Shown: positions 12,157 through 24,067 of the stretch, piece by piece | How the letters are laid out: each line of letters starts with the position of its first letter | How positions within the stretch are numbered: position 1 is the first letter of the stretch | Assembly (NCBI GenBank): GCA_947179485.1 | Contig: OX359246.1 | Span: 25,854,001-25,918,000, forward strand | Direction: 5' to 3' | Length of the DNA stretch: 64,000 nt | Source of the DNA: Allacma fusca | Taxonomy: Eukaryota; Arthropoda; Collembola; Symphypleona; Sminthuridae | Program-made: the position numbers and the translations under genes | Notes under the pieces: generated by a model | Databases searched by the model: none | Told to the model about the DNA's origin: nothing | The model's input: the letters and a program-made list of their open reading frames with translations, nothing else

Positions 12157-13815
12157 TCAGTTTGCCCAACTAATCTCATCATACTTCTTCACCTCTTCCT
12201 TAAACCCCTCCACGATATTATCTAAGAATCGTGGCAGCTTCTTAACCACCCGGTCTGAGGCTACCATAGATAAAGTAAACCCTCCATCATACGTATAACC
12301 CACAAAAGTAACGGCCTCCTCTAAACCGATGGGACTGTAGACATACATCGAATTAACTCTATCGCCGCCAAATACCGCGAAAGTTTTGTCAGGTCCTACA
12401 ATATTCGAAATATAAGTCGTTTGAGAAAGTGATCCAGCATCTTCAAGTAGTCTTGCAATCGGGGAAATAATTGAACCCACTAGGACAGGTCCAAGTTTGA
12501 AGATGCTCATCCCCAGATGACCAGTTATCCTCCTAACCTTCCGATCGATAACGCGCAGTCGCTCTTGCATAGGCTCAATGTTCAAGGGTAGGTCGAACCA
12601 TAATGTAGTCACTTCGGTATCCAGCTCCAAAGTCAGGTAGGGATAGTTGCCTTCGACTGTGCTTGCTAATACTGTCGTTGGTTTCTTATTTCTCGAATTA
12701 CTGAGTGCTCGGTCAATGGCAGGAGCGACGCAGGCGTACAGTAAAGATACTAAACGAATGGGCTGATCGCTGCTGACTTTCTTTTGAATGGTCTTGAGCG
12801 TATTAAGATCAAGGGTCAAAACACGGCAGTGGTTTCTCCCGCGCACTTCGTTCAAAGCGTTCTAAAATATTTCATTTTGAAAGTTAGATTCTGTTCAATT
12901 GCTAAAATAAATATATAGCATCGTTTCCTTAAAGCGAACATCTAAAGTCTTAAATTTAATATATTGCAACTAAGCAAAAACTATTGACGCACATAATTCA
13001 ACTGTTTAAATAATAACCTCTTTGATAGGAATCTGGCCCAAAATTTGACCGAAAACACTAGCAAAAATCGGGGATCCCAACGTGCACAATATCAATGGCT
13101 CGATATAGTTCCAAATTCTGCCCAAAGGGGTCTCTTTTTTCATGTTCCATTCCAAGGGTTCGATCTTTATCGGGAAGGGGCTGTCCGCCAGAGCGTACCG
13201 GATGAGCTGCGTAAAAATGGTTGCATCTGCGTAAGTGTGGTGCACACTCCAAACAAGCGCGTACTCCTTGGTATCTTCCCGGAACAAAATATGCAATTCC
13301 CACTGAGGCTGATGATCCCTATAAACAGCGTCCAACAACTTCTCACACTTGTCTTGAACAGCGCTTTCTAGATCCTGAGACACCTCCTCCAACACTACGT
13401 GGTTCTCTGCCCGAAACAAATGATCAAGTTTCCAGCAAAACACCCAAAACTTTGGAACAATCACATAACTGAGTTTCTCAAAGGGCCGGTAAGAATTCTG
13501 CGATTCCCCACCTGAAACTTTTTTCGTCTCGTATTTCACAACCTGGTAAAGTTTCTCAACGATTTTATTGAAATCTGGACCCCCTTGACATTTGAGAACG
13601 TACAGCACATTCACTGATCCCTTGGTTTTCCCCGCTATGACAGAAGCGTTTCCAGCCTTAATAAGTTGATATTTGCTCTTGTAGAAATTTATTAAAATTA
13701 AATAAACTAATGAACGGTGAATTAAGGAAATTAGAAAAATTAGTATGGTAAATATGTGGGCGAGGAAACCCAAAATAAAATAAAATAAATGTCTGAGGAT
13801 TTCTCCAGGAGTCAT
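12157..13815 (-). CDS. WSD/DGAT-like O-acyltransferase, copy 3 (intact, two exons)
   Basis: Exon 1 is 13815-13018 (798 nt, 266 codons). It has an N-terminal hydrophobic anchor (residues about 8-47) and HHTYADA at 192-198, where the family's catalytic HHxxxDG ends in Ala rather than Gly. Exon 2 is 12861-12157 with SNIVGP and a TGA stop. The intron (12862-13017) is 156 nt with GT...TTTTAG borders and joins in phase 0, giving 500 aa. No internal stop or frameshift is seen. Whether Ala for Gly changes activity is unknown; the His-His-Asp core is kept. This is the most compact complete unit in the array and the best guide to the others. Confidence 0.88.
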
Positions 13816-14324
13816 CTTTTTGCTGCCTGTTTTCAGGGTGACTGTTGTGAGAAGGTCAAAGGTCTTGAAAAGTAATGTCTTCCTAATGGAATTTCTGGAG
13901 AACTGATTTCAGGTATAGAAGATTTGTGTATTTTTTCGGGCAAATATTTGTATTCATATAATAATATTAATATCTAATAAGTTATTGACGTAGTTAAGGG
14001 CTTACAGCGAAGACCTAATGATAGAGAGAGTGTGTGAGAGGTGCATTGGTCTTGAGGTCTTTATGAGTTCTATTCTTACATTTACAAAGGTGTATGAAAT
14101 TTCCAAAGGGATAATACAAGAGTGCATAAGTGGCTCAATGCGTCTACTCTTGTTCACCTTGATGTGTAATTAAATTTTTCTTATTTTATGAGTGAAAAAA
14201 AATCCAATATTTCCTCATACAATCTGTCTTTGGTTTCCCAAGTTTATTTCCTTTCTTAGCTTACATTTTAAGCTGAACCTGACTAGACACATATTACACT
14301 GTTTATTAGTACTCTTATTTAAAC
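13816..14324. other. Upstream region of copy 3
   Basis: No gene. About 13,830-14,300 (starting with AATTTCTGGAGAACTGATTTCA-like words) recurs near 20,585-21,010 upstream of the deleted pseudogene. It is thus part of the duplicated unit and likely contains copy 3's promoter; no clear core promoter motif was identified. Confidence 0.5.
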
Positions 14325-14475
14325 GAAATTTAATATAATTAAATGTACGATAGAGCGGTCAATTTTGGAATGGAGCAATGCTGGTAGGGAAATTATTTGA
14401 TTGAGGACACTACAACATAAAAACTCTGCAAGAATTTCTTGAAAATTTCATTTCATTGGAAGTCATTTTACTGCT
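14325..14475 (-). pseudogene. Relic of the 5' part of an acyltransferase exon 1
   Basis: The plus strand resembles the segment encoding the N-terminal membrane anchor of the intact copies. It runs from a GAAATTTAATATAATTAAATG-like stretch, through GGTAGGGAAATTATTTG, to a GGAAGTCATTTTACTGC stretch where the paralogues have their start codon. There are many substitutions and indels and no open frame. A similar relic lies at 21,010-21,175. Confidence 0.5.
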
Positions 14476-15470
14476 TGCTTTGTCTCAGAGACTTTTGTAA
14501 TTACATATCTATACTGCTTCCAAAAGCTGATTACAAGGTCAGTGGACAGTGGGAAGAATAGAAGTGGATAAGTTTTTACATTCTATGTATTTGTTACAAT
14601 GCGTTTTGCATTCTTGTTCTGGCTGCACGTGTGCTCGTTAATTAAGTCAAGAGAAGTGACTATAAATACAGATTTTGTACGTACAACAGAGTGTATCTAT
14701 TCCATGGCAGCTATAATAAGTTTTGTTGTTTCACCTGCATATAAGTGATGATATCAGAGCACTCTCCACCAGCTGTGTCAATAATAAAGGCTGAAAATTG
14801 CTACAACCTCTGTGGTCTGAAATATATGTACATATACATATGTATCTGTAGGTATGCATCCTGTTTTACATTTGACTTGTGACTCTGTAAAATTGTATGT
14901 AGATTTTGTAGCTAGATAAGTTGAAAAGTTTAGACAGACACCGGCCATAATAGAGTGAAGCTGGAGCAAGTGTAACTGAACCTGTACATATCCGGATCAT
15001 TTTTTGAAGATTGCTAGAATTTAAAGTAACTTATAGTAATCGCAATAATTTTCTATAAGAATGAAATAACTAAAGAATGTGAAATTGTGAAAACAATCGA
15101 ATTTGTTAGACATTTCTCGACTCTATGACTTCAAAGATTGACCCAGGTCAATTAAGTAAATTTTTGGAAAACTGAAACTAAATTCGTAACAAATCTTGTA
15201 GATAAATACCCGGGTACTACTTCTGTACCAGTGAGGTGCACTAGTTAGAGTTCATCAGTAGTCTATAATAATTATTTTATATCTCTACATTAACCGTCCC
15301 ATTGGCAATTTCAGAATTTAAAAGAAATCCCTAAACATTTTAATTTTTTTTATTACTTCAAGATGATTTTAAATTGTAGAAGGCATTTTTCAAGACCCAC
15401 GATATCAAAGAGAAACACATGAATTTAAATAGACAATTCTTGATTTTTGAAATCCATTAATCATAGTCGT
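14476..15470. other. Intergenic DNA, partly duplicated elsewhere
   Basis: No gene seen. About 14,640-14,815 is related to 32,625-32,765 beside the small Gypsy element. 15,206-15,243 (AATACCCGGGTACT...GGTGCACTAG) resembles the right end of the hAT family at 2535-3608 and may be a fragment of it. About 15,345-15,410 recurs near 23,055-23,110. Confidence 0.45.
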
Positions 15471-16095
15471 TAATTATCAATTCTTTAAAAATTAATTATA
15501 ATAAATTGTAGTCGTTAATTAAACAATTTCCAAGGCTAGTCTTTAAATTGTAATCGTCAATGAAGATTATTTTCAAAATATTCGTTAATGGTAATTATCA
15601 TTGCAGATTATTTTTAAAGTACAATGAATTTCCTTTATAGGTAATTATATATTTCCTATTAGGCAGCATTCCCTTTATATTCGCATGTTTCAATTTTCCC
15701 TTGGATTACATTAACATTCTACAGTAGTAAGGTATAGTGGCACCCCCTAATATTGGTAGGTTGTTTGTCATCCTTAGCGAACCACTATATAGGAAATTGA
15801 CTGTAATAGTTATTTTTAATCATCATTGAAGATTCTTTTCAAAATAATCGGTAATTATTGCAATTGTCAGTTTAGAAAACTTCCAAAGCAATCATTATTT
15901 ATTTGTAATCTTCGATTGTAAAACGTTTTTAAAAATAATCATTAGTTGAAATCAGTGGCATGAATTATTAAAGGTAATCATTGATCGTTATTATTAGTTG
16001 ATAGTTTTAAGCTAATTAATTTTTAATCGTGATTATTAGTTAACAGTTATAAGGCAATTAATTGTTAATCGTGATTATTAGTTAATAGTTATAAG
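15471..16095. repeat. AT-rich degenerate tandem repeats
   Basis: Words such as TAATCGTGATTATTAGTTAA, CAATTAATTGTTAATCG and TAGTCGTTAATTA recur throughout. The clearest units are three copies of about 52 bp between 15,985 and 16,095. No open frame and no transposon ends are apparent. Confidence 0.6.
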
Positions 16096-16588
16096 CAGGG
16101 CTGGAGTATCTATTCGAAAAATACGGATACGATTCTTATTAAGATTAACCCTAACGGATTCCAATCCCAATTCAAATGTATTTGTTGCAAAAAATTAAAA
16201 TTCCAATCCAATTTATTCGAATATTTTCTATGAATTACAAAATAATTAAAATACTTTATTTATAAAATATTAATACCTAGAGTTACTAGAGTCCCATCGT
16301 AACATTTAAACCCGAAAGTATCTAAATTCGGCAATTATGAATGAAAAGAAGCCAGTGAGTACGCCAGACCATTTTATAAAGGCATTATTGCTTTACGATG
16401 TAGTAATGACGTCATAAATAATACTAATGTGCTTTTCATAATGTACCTTCCTATCGATTTTCGTAGTACAAGCCCACTTATTGTGCTAGCCTAATTAAAT
16501 GTTAGCAGACCCGAATTAATTTCACCCTGTAATTTACTCCTTACTAAATTCTAAATATTTGTCTATCATAAATCCACTCCAAAACAAA
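16096..16588. other. Downstream region of acyltransferase copy 4
   Basis: No gene. It begins with CAGGGCTGGAGTATC, which could be one end of a decayed hAT element, but no partner end was found. From about 16,300 it is related to 26,590-26,790, the equivalent downstream region of copy 5. Confidence 0.4.
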
Positions 16589-18259
16589 CTAATCTAATTT
16601 CATTCGGCTGTTTATTCCAATAAATTTGAAATAATTTTTTATCTCATCTTTAACCCCCTCAACAATATTATCTAAAAATCCTGGTAGTTTCTTAACGACC
16701 CGGTCTGGTGCCGTTATAGCTATAGTAATTTTTCCATCATACGTATAAATCTCAAAAGTAACAGCCTCTTGTAAAACAGCAGGACTGTAAATATACATGG
16801 AAATAACTCTATCACCACCAAATATCGTAAAAGCCTTCTCCGGTCCAACAACATTGGAAATATAAGTGGTCTGATTAAATGTTCCAAGCTCTTCAAGCAC
16901 TCTTGCAATTGGTGAAATAACTCCACCCACCATCCCAGTTCCAAAACTCATCAAACTCGTTCCCAGATGTCCGATTATCTTTCTAACGTTCCGATCAATG
17001 ACGTGAAGACGCTCTTGCAAGGGCTGAATGTTCAAGGGCAGATCGAGGCATAAAAAATTCATGCAATTATCAAGTTCCAAAGACTGGTATGTGTAGATTC
17101 CTTCGATTGTGCTTGCTAAGACTGTCGTTGGTCTCTCATTTTTTGAAAAACTGAGTGCTCGGTCAATGGCAGGAGCAACTCAGGCGAATAGTAAAGATAC
17201 TAAACGAATGGGCTGGTCGCCGCTGACTTTCTTTTGAATGGTCTTGAGCGTATTCAGGTCAAGGGTCACAACACGACAATGCTTTCGTCCACATTTTTCG
17301 GTCAATGCGTTCTAAATATTTTGATTATGTTAAATTGCTTTCTTTTGCATCAAACAACCCTAAATTACAATCTGTACTAAAATAATAAAATTGATCAAGC
17401 TAGAAATATTCTGTTGCTAATGTCGTAAATTAATAAAAGTAAACAAAAATCACAGTTACACCTCTTTCACAGAAGTCTGACCCAAGGATTGAGCGAAAAT
17501 ACAAGCATAGCTCAGTGACCCAAAAGTGCACAACACCAATGGCTCGACATATTTCCAAATTCTGCCCCACGGGGTTTCCTCTTTCCTTTTCCATTCCAAG
17601 GGCTCAAACTTTATCGGGAAAGGGCTGTCCGCCAACGTGTACCTGATGGGCTGCGTAAAAATGTTGGCATCTGCATAAGTGTGGTGCACAATCCAGACAA
17701 GCGTATACTCCTTGATATCATCCTGGAACAAAACATGCAATTTCCACTGTGGCTGATGATCCCCATGGACAGTGTCCAGGATCTCTTCACACCTATTTTG
17801 AACTTCGATATCCAGATCCTGAGACACCTTCTCCAACACTACGTGGTCCTCTGCCCGGAAGGAGTGATCAAGTCTCCAGCACAAGAACCAAAATTTTCGA
17901 ACAATCACGTACCGGAGTTTCTCAAAAGGCCTATAGAAATTCTGAGATTCCCCACCTGAAACAGTCTTTGTTTCGTATTTGACTACCTGGTACAGTTTCT
18001 CAACGATTTTATCAAAATCTGGAGCCCCCTTACATTTGAGAACGTACAGCACATTCACTGATACCTTGATTCTCCCTCCTATGCCTGTACCTATTCCTGC
18101 CTTAATTAGTTGGTACTTGCTGCTGTAGAAATTTATTAAAATTAGATGAACTATTGAGCGATGAATTAGGGAAATTATAAATGCTAGTAGGATAAATATA
18201 TGGACGAGAAAACCCAAGAATAAATAAAATAAATGACGGCAAATTTCCACCAGAGTCAT
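16589..18259 (-). pseudogene. WSD/DGAT-like acyltransferase copy 4, intact apart from one in-frame TGA
   Basis: Exon 1 (18259-17462, 798 nt) is open and encodes the membrane anchor and HHTYADA. Exon 2 (17311-16589) has the acceptor, SNVVGP and a C-terminus a few residues longer than copies 1 and 3. One codon, at 17182-17180, is TGA where the intact paralogues have a Cys codon (TGC) in the LYACVAPA-type segment. No other lesion is visible, so this is either a very young pseudogene or a read-through case. A hAT element sits 11 bp upstream of the ATG. The intron is 17312-17461. Confidence 0.8.
17180..17182 (-). other. In-frame TGA replacing a conserved Cys codon
   Basis: On the coding strand the codon reads TGA between GCC and GTT. 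Copies 1 to 3 and 5 have TGC there. A single C-to-A change explains it. Confidence 0.85.
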
Positions 18260-18270
18260 TTTATTACTAC

Positions 18271-18809
18271 TAGGGGTGAGTATAACGAGACAACGAGACG
18301 AGAATCTCGTTTATCTCGCTCTTTATTCATCAACGAGACAGTACGAGACATCTCGCTTTATTTAACGAGAATATCGTTTGCAATTAAATCTTGTTGAAGC
18401 CCATATCAAACTGAAAAATTGGGTGTTTTGTTATACCATTTTGTCAATTAAGACATTTTGCAGTTCTTGGTGCTAGCTTTTATTGCGGTGGGTCTTCCTT
18501 AATTCTTTTCAAGACTTCCATGTTTTCACATTTTATGGTCCAAACCCAAAAATAATTATTTTGCGCCTTGGATTTGTTCCGATTTGTGAAATTCAATAAA
18601 TTTGTACGTTCTTTCACCAGAATTTGTGCAGGCAACAATTAAATTCCATATATGTCAGCACAAAAACCATGTTTTTGCCCTGTCTCGTTTGTCTCGTGCG
18701 TTGCTTACTCTCGCTACTCTCGTTCTCAAAATATCTCGTTCTCGTATTTTTTTCAGAAACGAGAACGAGACAAACGAGAATTTTAAAACCAACGAGATAC
18801 TCACCCCTA
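18271..18809. mobile_element. Non-autonomous hAT element just upstream of copy 4's ATG
   Basis: Inverted ends TAGGGGTGAGTAT are flanked by a perfect 8-bp duplication ATTACTAC (18263-18270 and 18810-18817). Subterminal regions are crowded with ACGAGA/TCTCGT words. Copy 5 has the uninterrupted version of this site just upstream of its own ATG (about 29,870-29,885), a paralogous empty site that confirms the boundaries. Short open frames inside look incidental. Confidence 0.92.
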
Positions 18810-19906
18810 ATTACTACCTCCTTTTGGAGTGATTGGTACAAGTTCAGTTGTCGGTTGGAATTAAAAGAGTGGCTTTGGTTTTCATCGCATTTTATGAAAA
18901 TATGCTAAAGTTATGATGGAAAACCAGTCCGGAGAAATGAATGTGAAGACAGGAACAATGTATGTATGTATATTTAAAGATCACAATATTGTTCATGTAA
19001 TAACGCAATATGATATATGTAGATATATTTAAAGATCACAATATTGTTCATGTAATAACACAATAGGATATATGTATGTATATGCGATTATGAGCCTAAA
19101 ATAATGACCTGAAGAGAGGCAGTGCCAAGAGCAACGTAGGAGCTTCAATCATTCGCTGTGAGCCCCACAGATATGTACCTTGGAAAAGGTGTTCGAATAT
19201 GATAATATGTACATACACGAGTGAGTAATAGACTGGGAGAGTCCCTCTCCTGTTGTTCACCTTGATCAGTAAATGTTTTTTGCTTTACTAAAACAATACC
19301 AAATGTTTTAAATAATTGTGTTTTTATATTCCCAAGTATATTTTTTCTTTAGCGTACGTGTTAAGTTAAACCACGCATATGTAACCTCGTGTAGGTTTCT
19401 CATAATTTACATCCCTTGATGAGGACCAAAGTGTTCCCTCCTGCTATTTCCGAAATACTGTGTATAACCCAAAACCGACGACGCAAATGTGTTCAACAAA
19501 CAACACCATAAGCCTATATAATTTGTTTTGGGTCCATTCGGGTAACAGGAAACCTGGCTTACGTTAGCATGGTTATATCACGATTACTGCCGTTTGTGTT
19601 GACCAATTAGGACCAAACAAAATGAAAATCCACTTATGGCATTTAGTCTGTTGCTGTACTGCTGGCACAAATATCCGGTGGGTATCTACTATATACATGT
19701 ATACGGTATACAAGGTTAGACTAAATTCTATCGAATTAATAATATGGCATCACCAGGGGAATGTGGGTTAAAGGTGAGATTCATGAATTTCTTTTTAAAA
19801 ATACATCGTAACTAATATAATTCAAAGCACCTAACTACATTCACATATTTACATTTTCGTATCCTACGTGTACACAGATTAAATTGCAGAAACCAATATA
19901 ACCCTG
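18810..19906. other. Upstream region of copy 4 and duplicated intergenic DNA
   Basis: No gene. 18,840-19,270 matches 29,895-30,260 upstream of copy 5. 19,380-19,905 matches 11,790-12,150. Within it, about 18,969-19,078 holds two tandem copies of a roughly 60-bp unit (TATTTAAAGATCACAATATT...) that is single at 30,036-30,090. Confidence 0.5.
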
Positions 19907-20540
19907 TCAGTATGCCCAACTAATCTCATCATACTTCTTCACCTCTTCTTTAAACCCCTCCACGATATTATCTAAGAATACTAGTTGAAGCTTCTTAACG
20001 ACCCGGTCTGAGGCTACCATAGCTAAAGTAAACCCTCCATCATACGTATAACCCACAAAAGTAACGGCCTCCTCTAAACCGTTTGGACTGCAGACATATG
20101 TACATCAAATTAACACCTCCTCCAACACTACGTGGTTCTCTGCCCTGAAGAAATGATCAAGTTTCCAGTAACAAGCCCAAAATTTTCGAACAATCACGTA
20201 ACTGAGTTTCTCAAAGAGCCGATAAGATTTCTGAGACTCACCACCTGACATTTGACATTCACAACCTGGTGAAGTTTCTCAACGATTGTATTGAAATCTG
20301 GACCCCCTTGACATTTGAGAATGTACAGCACATTCACTGGTCCCTTGGTTTTCCCCGCTATGACCGAGGCTTTTCCTGCCTTAATAAGTTAGTACTTGCA
20401 CTTGTAGAATTTCATTAGAATTAAATGAACAAATGCACGGTGAATTATGGAAATTAGAAAAATTAATATGGTAAATATGTGGGCGAGGAAGCCCATTATA
20501 AAATGTAATAAATAACAAATTATTTGGCGTCGTGTTGAGC
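19907..20540 (-). pseudogene. Acyltransferase copy with large internal deletion
   Basis: From 19907 (the stop, TGA as tca) to about 20116 the sequence matches the 3' part of exon 2 of copy 3. At about 20117 it jumps to the middle of exon 1 and continues to the N-terminal membrane segment near 20,520. The 5' half of exon 2, the intron and the 3' half of exon 1, including the HHxxxDG region, are missing. Further small indels (for example an insertion near 19,980) and loss of the start codon make it non-functional. Confidence 0.85.
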
Positions 20541-21009
20541 TGCTTTTGGGGGGACTGTTGTGAGATGGTCTTGAATATCAATGTATTCTTAATGAAATTT
20601 CTGGAGAACTGATTTCAAGTATACAAGATTTGTGTATATTTCGGGCAAACACTAGATATCATACAATAATAATTATTACTATCTAATAAGTTGTTGACGT
20701 AGCTAAGGGGTTATAGCGAAGACCTGATAGAAATGATAGAACGAGTGTGTGAAACGAGCATGTTTTTATTAGTTCTGTTATTACATTTGCAAAGGTGCAT
20801 GAAAATTCCAAAGCGATAATAGAAGATTGCATACGAGGCTCAAAGCGTCTCCTCTTGTTCACCTTGATGTGTAAATGTTTCTTATTTTATTAGTGAAGAA
20901 AATTCTAATATTTTCCCATGCATTCGATCAGCATTTGGCTTCCCAAGTTTATTTTCTTTCTTAGCTTACATTTTGAGTTGGACCTCATTAGAAACATATT
21001 GCACTATTT
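20541..21009. other. Upstream sequence duplicated from copy 3
   Basis: No gene. It matches about 13,830-14,300 upstream of copy 3 with scattered changes, extending the duplicated unit beyond the coding exons. Confidence 0.5.
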
Positions 21010-21175
21010 ATTATTACTCATTTATTTATTACAATTAAATGTGTACCGTAGAGCGGTGAATTACAGAAACTAGAAGTGCTGGTAGGGAAGCTATGTGAGT
21101 GAGGAAACCAAAAAGTAAATTCTGCGTAAAGGGGTTTTGAAAAATTTCAATGGAAATGATTTTACAGCCTGCTGT
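21010..21175 (-). pseudogene. Relic of the 5' part of an acyltransferase exon 1
   Basis: The plus strand carries decayed versions of the membrane-anchor coding segment (AGAGCGGTGAATTACAG, GCTGGTAGGGAAGC, GTGAGTGAGGAAACC) ending in ATGGAAATGATTTTACAGC near the former start codon. No open frame survives. It is paired with the similar relic at 14,325-14,475. Confidence 0.5.
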
Positions 21176-21189
21176 GTTGACAACTTCAG

Positions 21190-21548
21190 TGCTCTGAAAT
21201 TTGTACACTTATGTACACCCCGTTTCACACTAGACTTTTGTGACTCTGTAAAATATTTAGACCGGTTGAAGTTCAGTGAAATAATTTCAGCCCTACTCGT
21301 AGCTGAAGCAGGTAAAATTTTATCGACCCTGTTCCTAGCCGTCATAAAATATTTTTTACTGACTCGTACCCTTTGGTAACGGGTCACTGGTTAAACCGAA
21401 CCTGTTATAAACCGGTTAAGGTCCTGTCATTGATCTTAAACGACGTCAAGTGATGGTCAAATATCTTAGATTTATTCATTTACCATTTTGTGGCTTAATT
21501 TGATTCATTATTTTGCAGCCTGTGTCTAAATATTTTAACCTAGTGATT
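21190..21548. repeat. Segment duplicated at 38,023-38,448
   Basis: The stretch from GTACACTTATGTACACC to CCTAGTGATTATAT matches 38,023-38,448 with modest divergence and one 74-bp or so length difference. The 38,023 copy is interrupted exactly after GATTATAT by the giant element's LTR. This copy continues uninterrupted into GTTGCTTGTACATG, so it serves as an unoccupied paralogous site. Confidence 0.85.
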
Positions 21549-23250
21549 ATATGTTGCTTGTACATGTATGGAGCAACGTGAACCATTCGATTCCTCCATT
21601 TTGCAGTAAATTTTCTTCCAGATATAAAACAAAATGATTCATCCTTGTGCTCAAAAAATGGACACGTATGGAGCAACCTGTACAACACATATACTGTACA
21701 TAGGACTTTCCCGAGCATATTTATTTATGAACAGGAAACTTGACTTCTGAAATCCCTCTTCATTGATGTAAATCCTGTTCCTTGATCATTTAAATCGGCT
21801 CCAAGAGCACCCAGAGTTTATTGTATACCTATACGTAGATTTTGTTGGGTTGAAGCGAAACTCAATGTCATCCATTTGTGTGGATTTCAAGGTGTCTGCT
21901 TGTCTGTCACCACGATATGACCAACTATTTTTGAAATAAATGTCACGTTCCTCCATTCGATTCCTCCATTTTGCAGTAAATTTTCTTCCAGTTTTAAAAC
22001 AAAATGGTTCATCCTGGTGCTAAAAAAATGTGGATACAGCGTTCATGCTCAAAAACCTTTTAGATTATGCAGAAAAAATCATTTTAAATTTTTTAAAAAT
22101 AATTACAGTAGGTGCAAATTGACTTTACACAAATTTTTAATATTAAAGAAACTTGGTTTAAAAGTTAATTTAATACGTAGATTCCGATTGTGAAACTATT
22201 TTGTTTTGGACACAAACCTTTCGTATGGAAATAGACACCGTTTTAAAGGAAATTATGCTTGCATAGGTATATTAAAACCATCATACTATATCTATACATA
22301 ATTATTACACTAACAAATACATATGCTTTTAAATTACTCTGCGATGTTCCCCCAAAATGCTAAAAGAAGGTACAATCACCCCCGAAAAAATACAATTATT
22401 TTTAAACATACATGTTTAAGGATTATTTAAGTCCTTGAAAAAAAATCCAGATCTGTTCGTTTTAAAAACTTTGATTCCTTTTCTCAAACATTGCTCGGGA
22501 ATTAGTTGTTATAAAATATAAAAATCATCGCTACGCTATAATTTGAGGCTTCGCGTAGGGTGGCGTCAGCCACCGCCGTCAAAGTAGGATGAATTTTGAG
22601 CTTTTTTCAAAATTTCAGAATTGTTTTCAAAAAACCAATCGGGCCGATTTTAACCACATAAGCAGTAGCACTTCCGATTTACATAAACAATATTCACAAA
22701 AAAGTTCGTTGAAATCGATTCATTAGTTTTAGAGATAGCTGTCATTTGACTTGAAATTTCAATAATGTTTTTCAAAAAAACTATAAGGCCGATTTCAACA
22801 ACATAACCAACAGCTATTGCTATTTACATAAGCATTATTCACAAAACATTTTGTTGAAATACATTCAGCAGTTTTGAAGATAACTGTCATTTGACTTGAT
22901 GTCCAAAATTTCAATAATGTTTTTTCTCGAAAACTATCCGGCCGATTTCAACCAAATACGAACTATTTTACTAGGGGGCTGACGCCACCCTAAAAACTGA
23001 AGAAAGTGAAAATATCAAAAAATCGAAACACCTACACATTTCCATTTTTGTATTATTACAAAATGATTTTAAATTGTAGAAGACATTTTACGAGACCCAC
23101 GGTATCATAGCGAAGCGCATAAGTGGCGAGAGGGATAATCTCTACCGGCATAGAGTTGAACGCACAAGTAGCTAAAGGCATAATCTATTAATGGCATAAT
23201 GTAATAATTACAGCTAAATGCAACATCGTCTAAATGTATCAGGTATATGG
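21549..23250. other. Intergenic DNA with an inverted copy of the 155-bp repeat
   Basis: No convincing gene. About 21,590-21,660 and 21,955-22,030 share a direct repeat (CCATTCGATTCCTCCATTTT...). 22,530-22,990 is an inverted copy of the tandem array at 10,630-11,045, including its GC-richer GACGCCACCCT block. 23,055-23,110 recurs at 15,345-15,410. Confidence 0.5.
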
Positions 23251-24059
23251 TAGAGCTACTTTTGGGATCGGTATACAACCGGGAACGGGTTCGAGTTCGG
23301 GCGTCTAATTAATGTTCCCAAATACTTTGGAACCAGGTTCAGGAACATGTGGAACAGACCTGGGATTCCGGCAACGGGACCGGGTTTGGGAACAGGTTCA
23401 AGCTTGATGAAGGTATTTGCTTCAACCGGGAACATCTTCGTTCCCACACCTGTTACACGCTTCACGTTCACGGGAACTACGAGTGCATCTAGCGGAGCAA
23501 AAAAATACAAAGGAAAAAGGATGCACGCCTTCCTTCGTGAAAGTGCTGAGATAATGTTTTTACGTACGCGGTTTGAGCCGTTTCGCATATTGTCAGTTAG
23601 TATCGCATTAGTAGTGATTTCCACCTACTATATCTTGCAAGATGAAAGCTATTGCAAAACGCATGGTGTGAATTGTTCGAGCAGTCTTCTTGCAGCTTTT
23701 TTGGCAACGCAGACCAGACGCTTAGTATAATGATCATTTTTAATAGTGCCTACATCTATTGTTGCATGTTACGCATGCATAACTATTGTAAAATCAATAA
23801 AAGTGTTTCAAACAAAATTGATTTACAGTAACTGGACCCCGAAACGAGTTCAAGGGATTCGGGATTGGGAGCAAAGTCTATCTGATTTTGGGATCGGGTT
23901 GAGATCAACGATTCAGGCGTATGTATTTTATGTCTGGGGTTTCGTGCACCCGATCCCAGTATTTCGGGAACGGGTCCGAATGTGAGTCCGGAAATTTTGA
24001 TGACCCGATTTTCAGGTTCGAGAATGGGATCAAACTTTTCGTTCTCACAAGTAGCTCTA
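23251..24059. mobile_element. Non-autonomous hAT element (GGGAACGGG-rich)
   Basis: Inverted ends TAGAGCTACTT are flanked by a perfect 8-bp duplication GTATATGG (23243-23250 and 24060-24067). Subterminal sequence is full of GGGATCGG/GGGAACGGG words. Open frames of up to 127 codons inside follow the repeats and have no recognisable domain. Confidence 0.88.
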
Positions 24060-24067
24060 GTATATGG

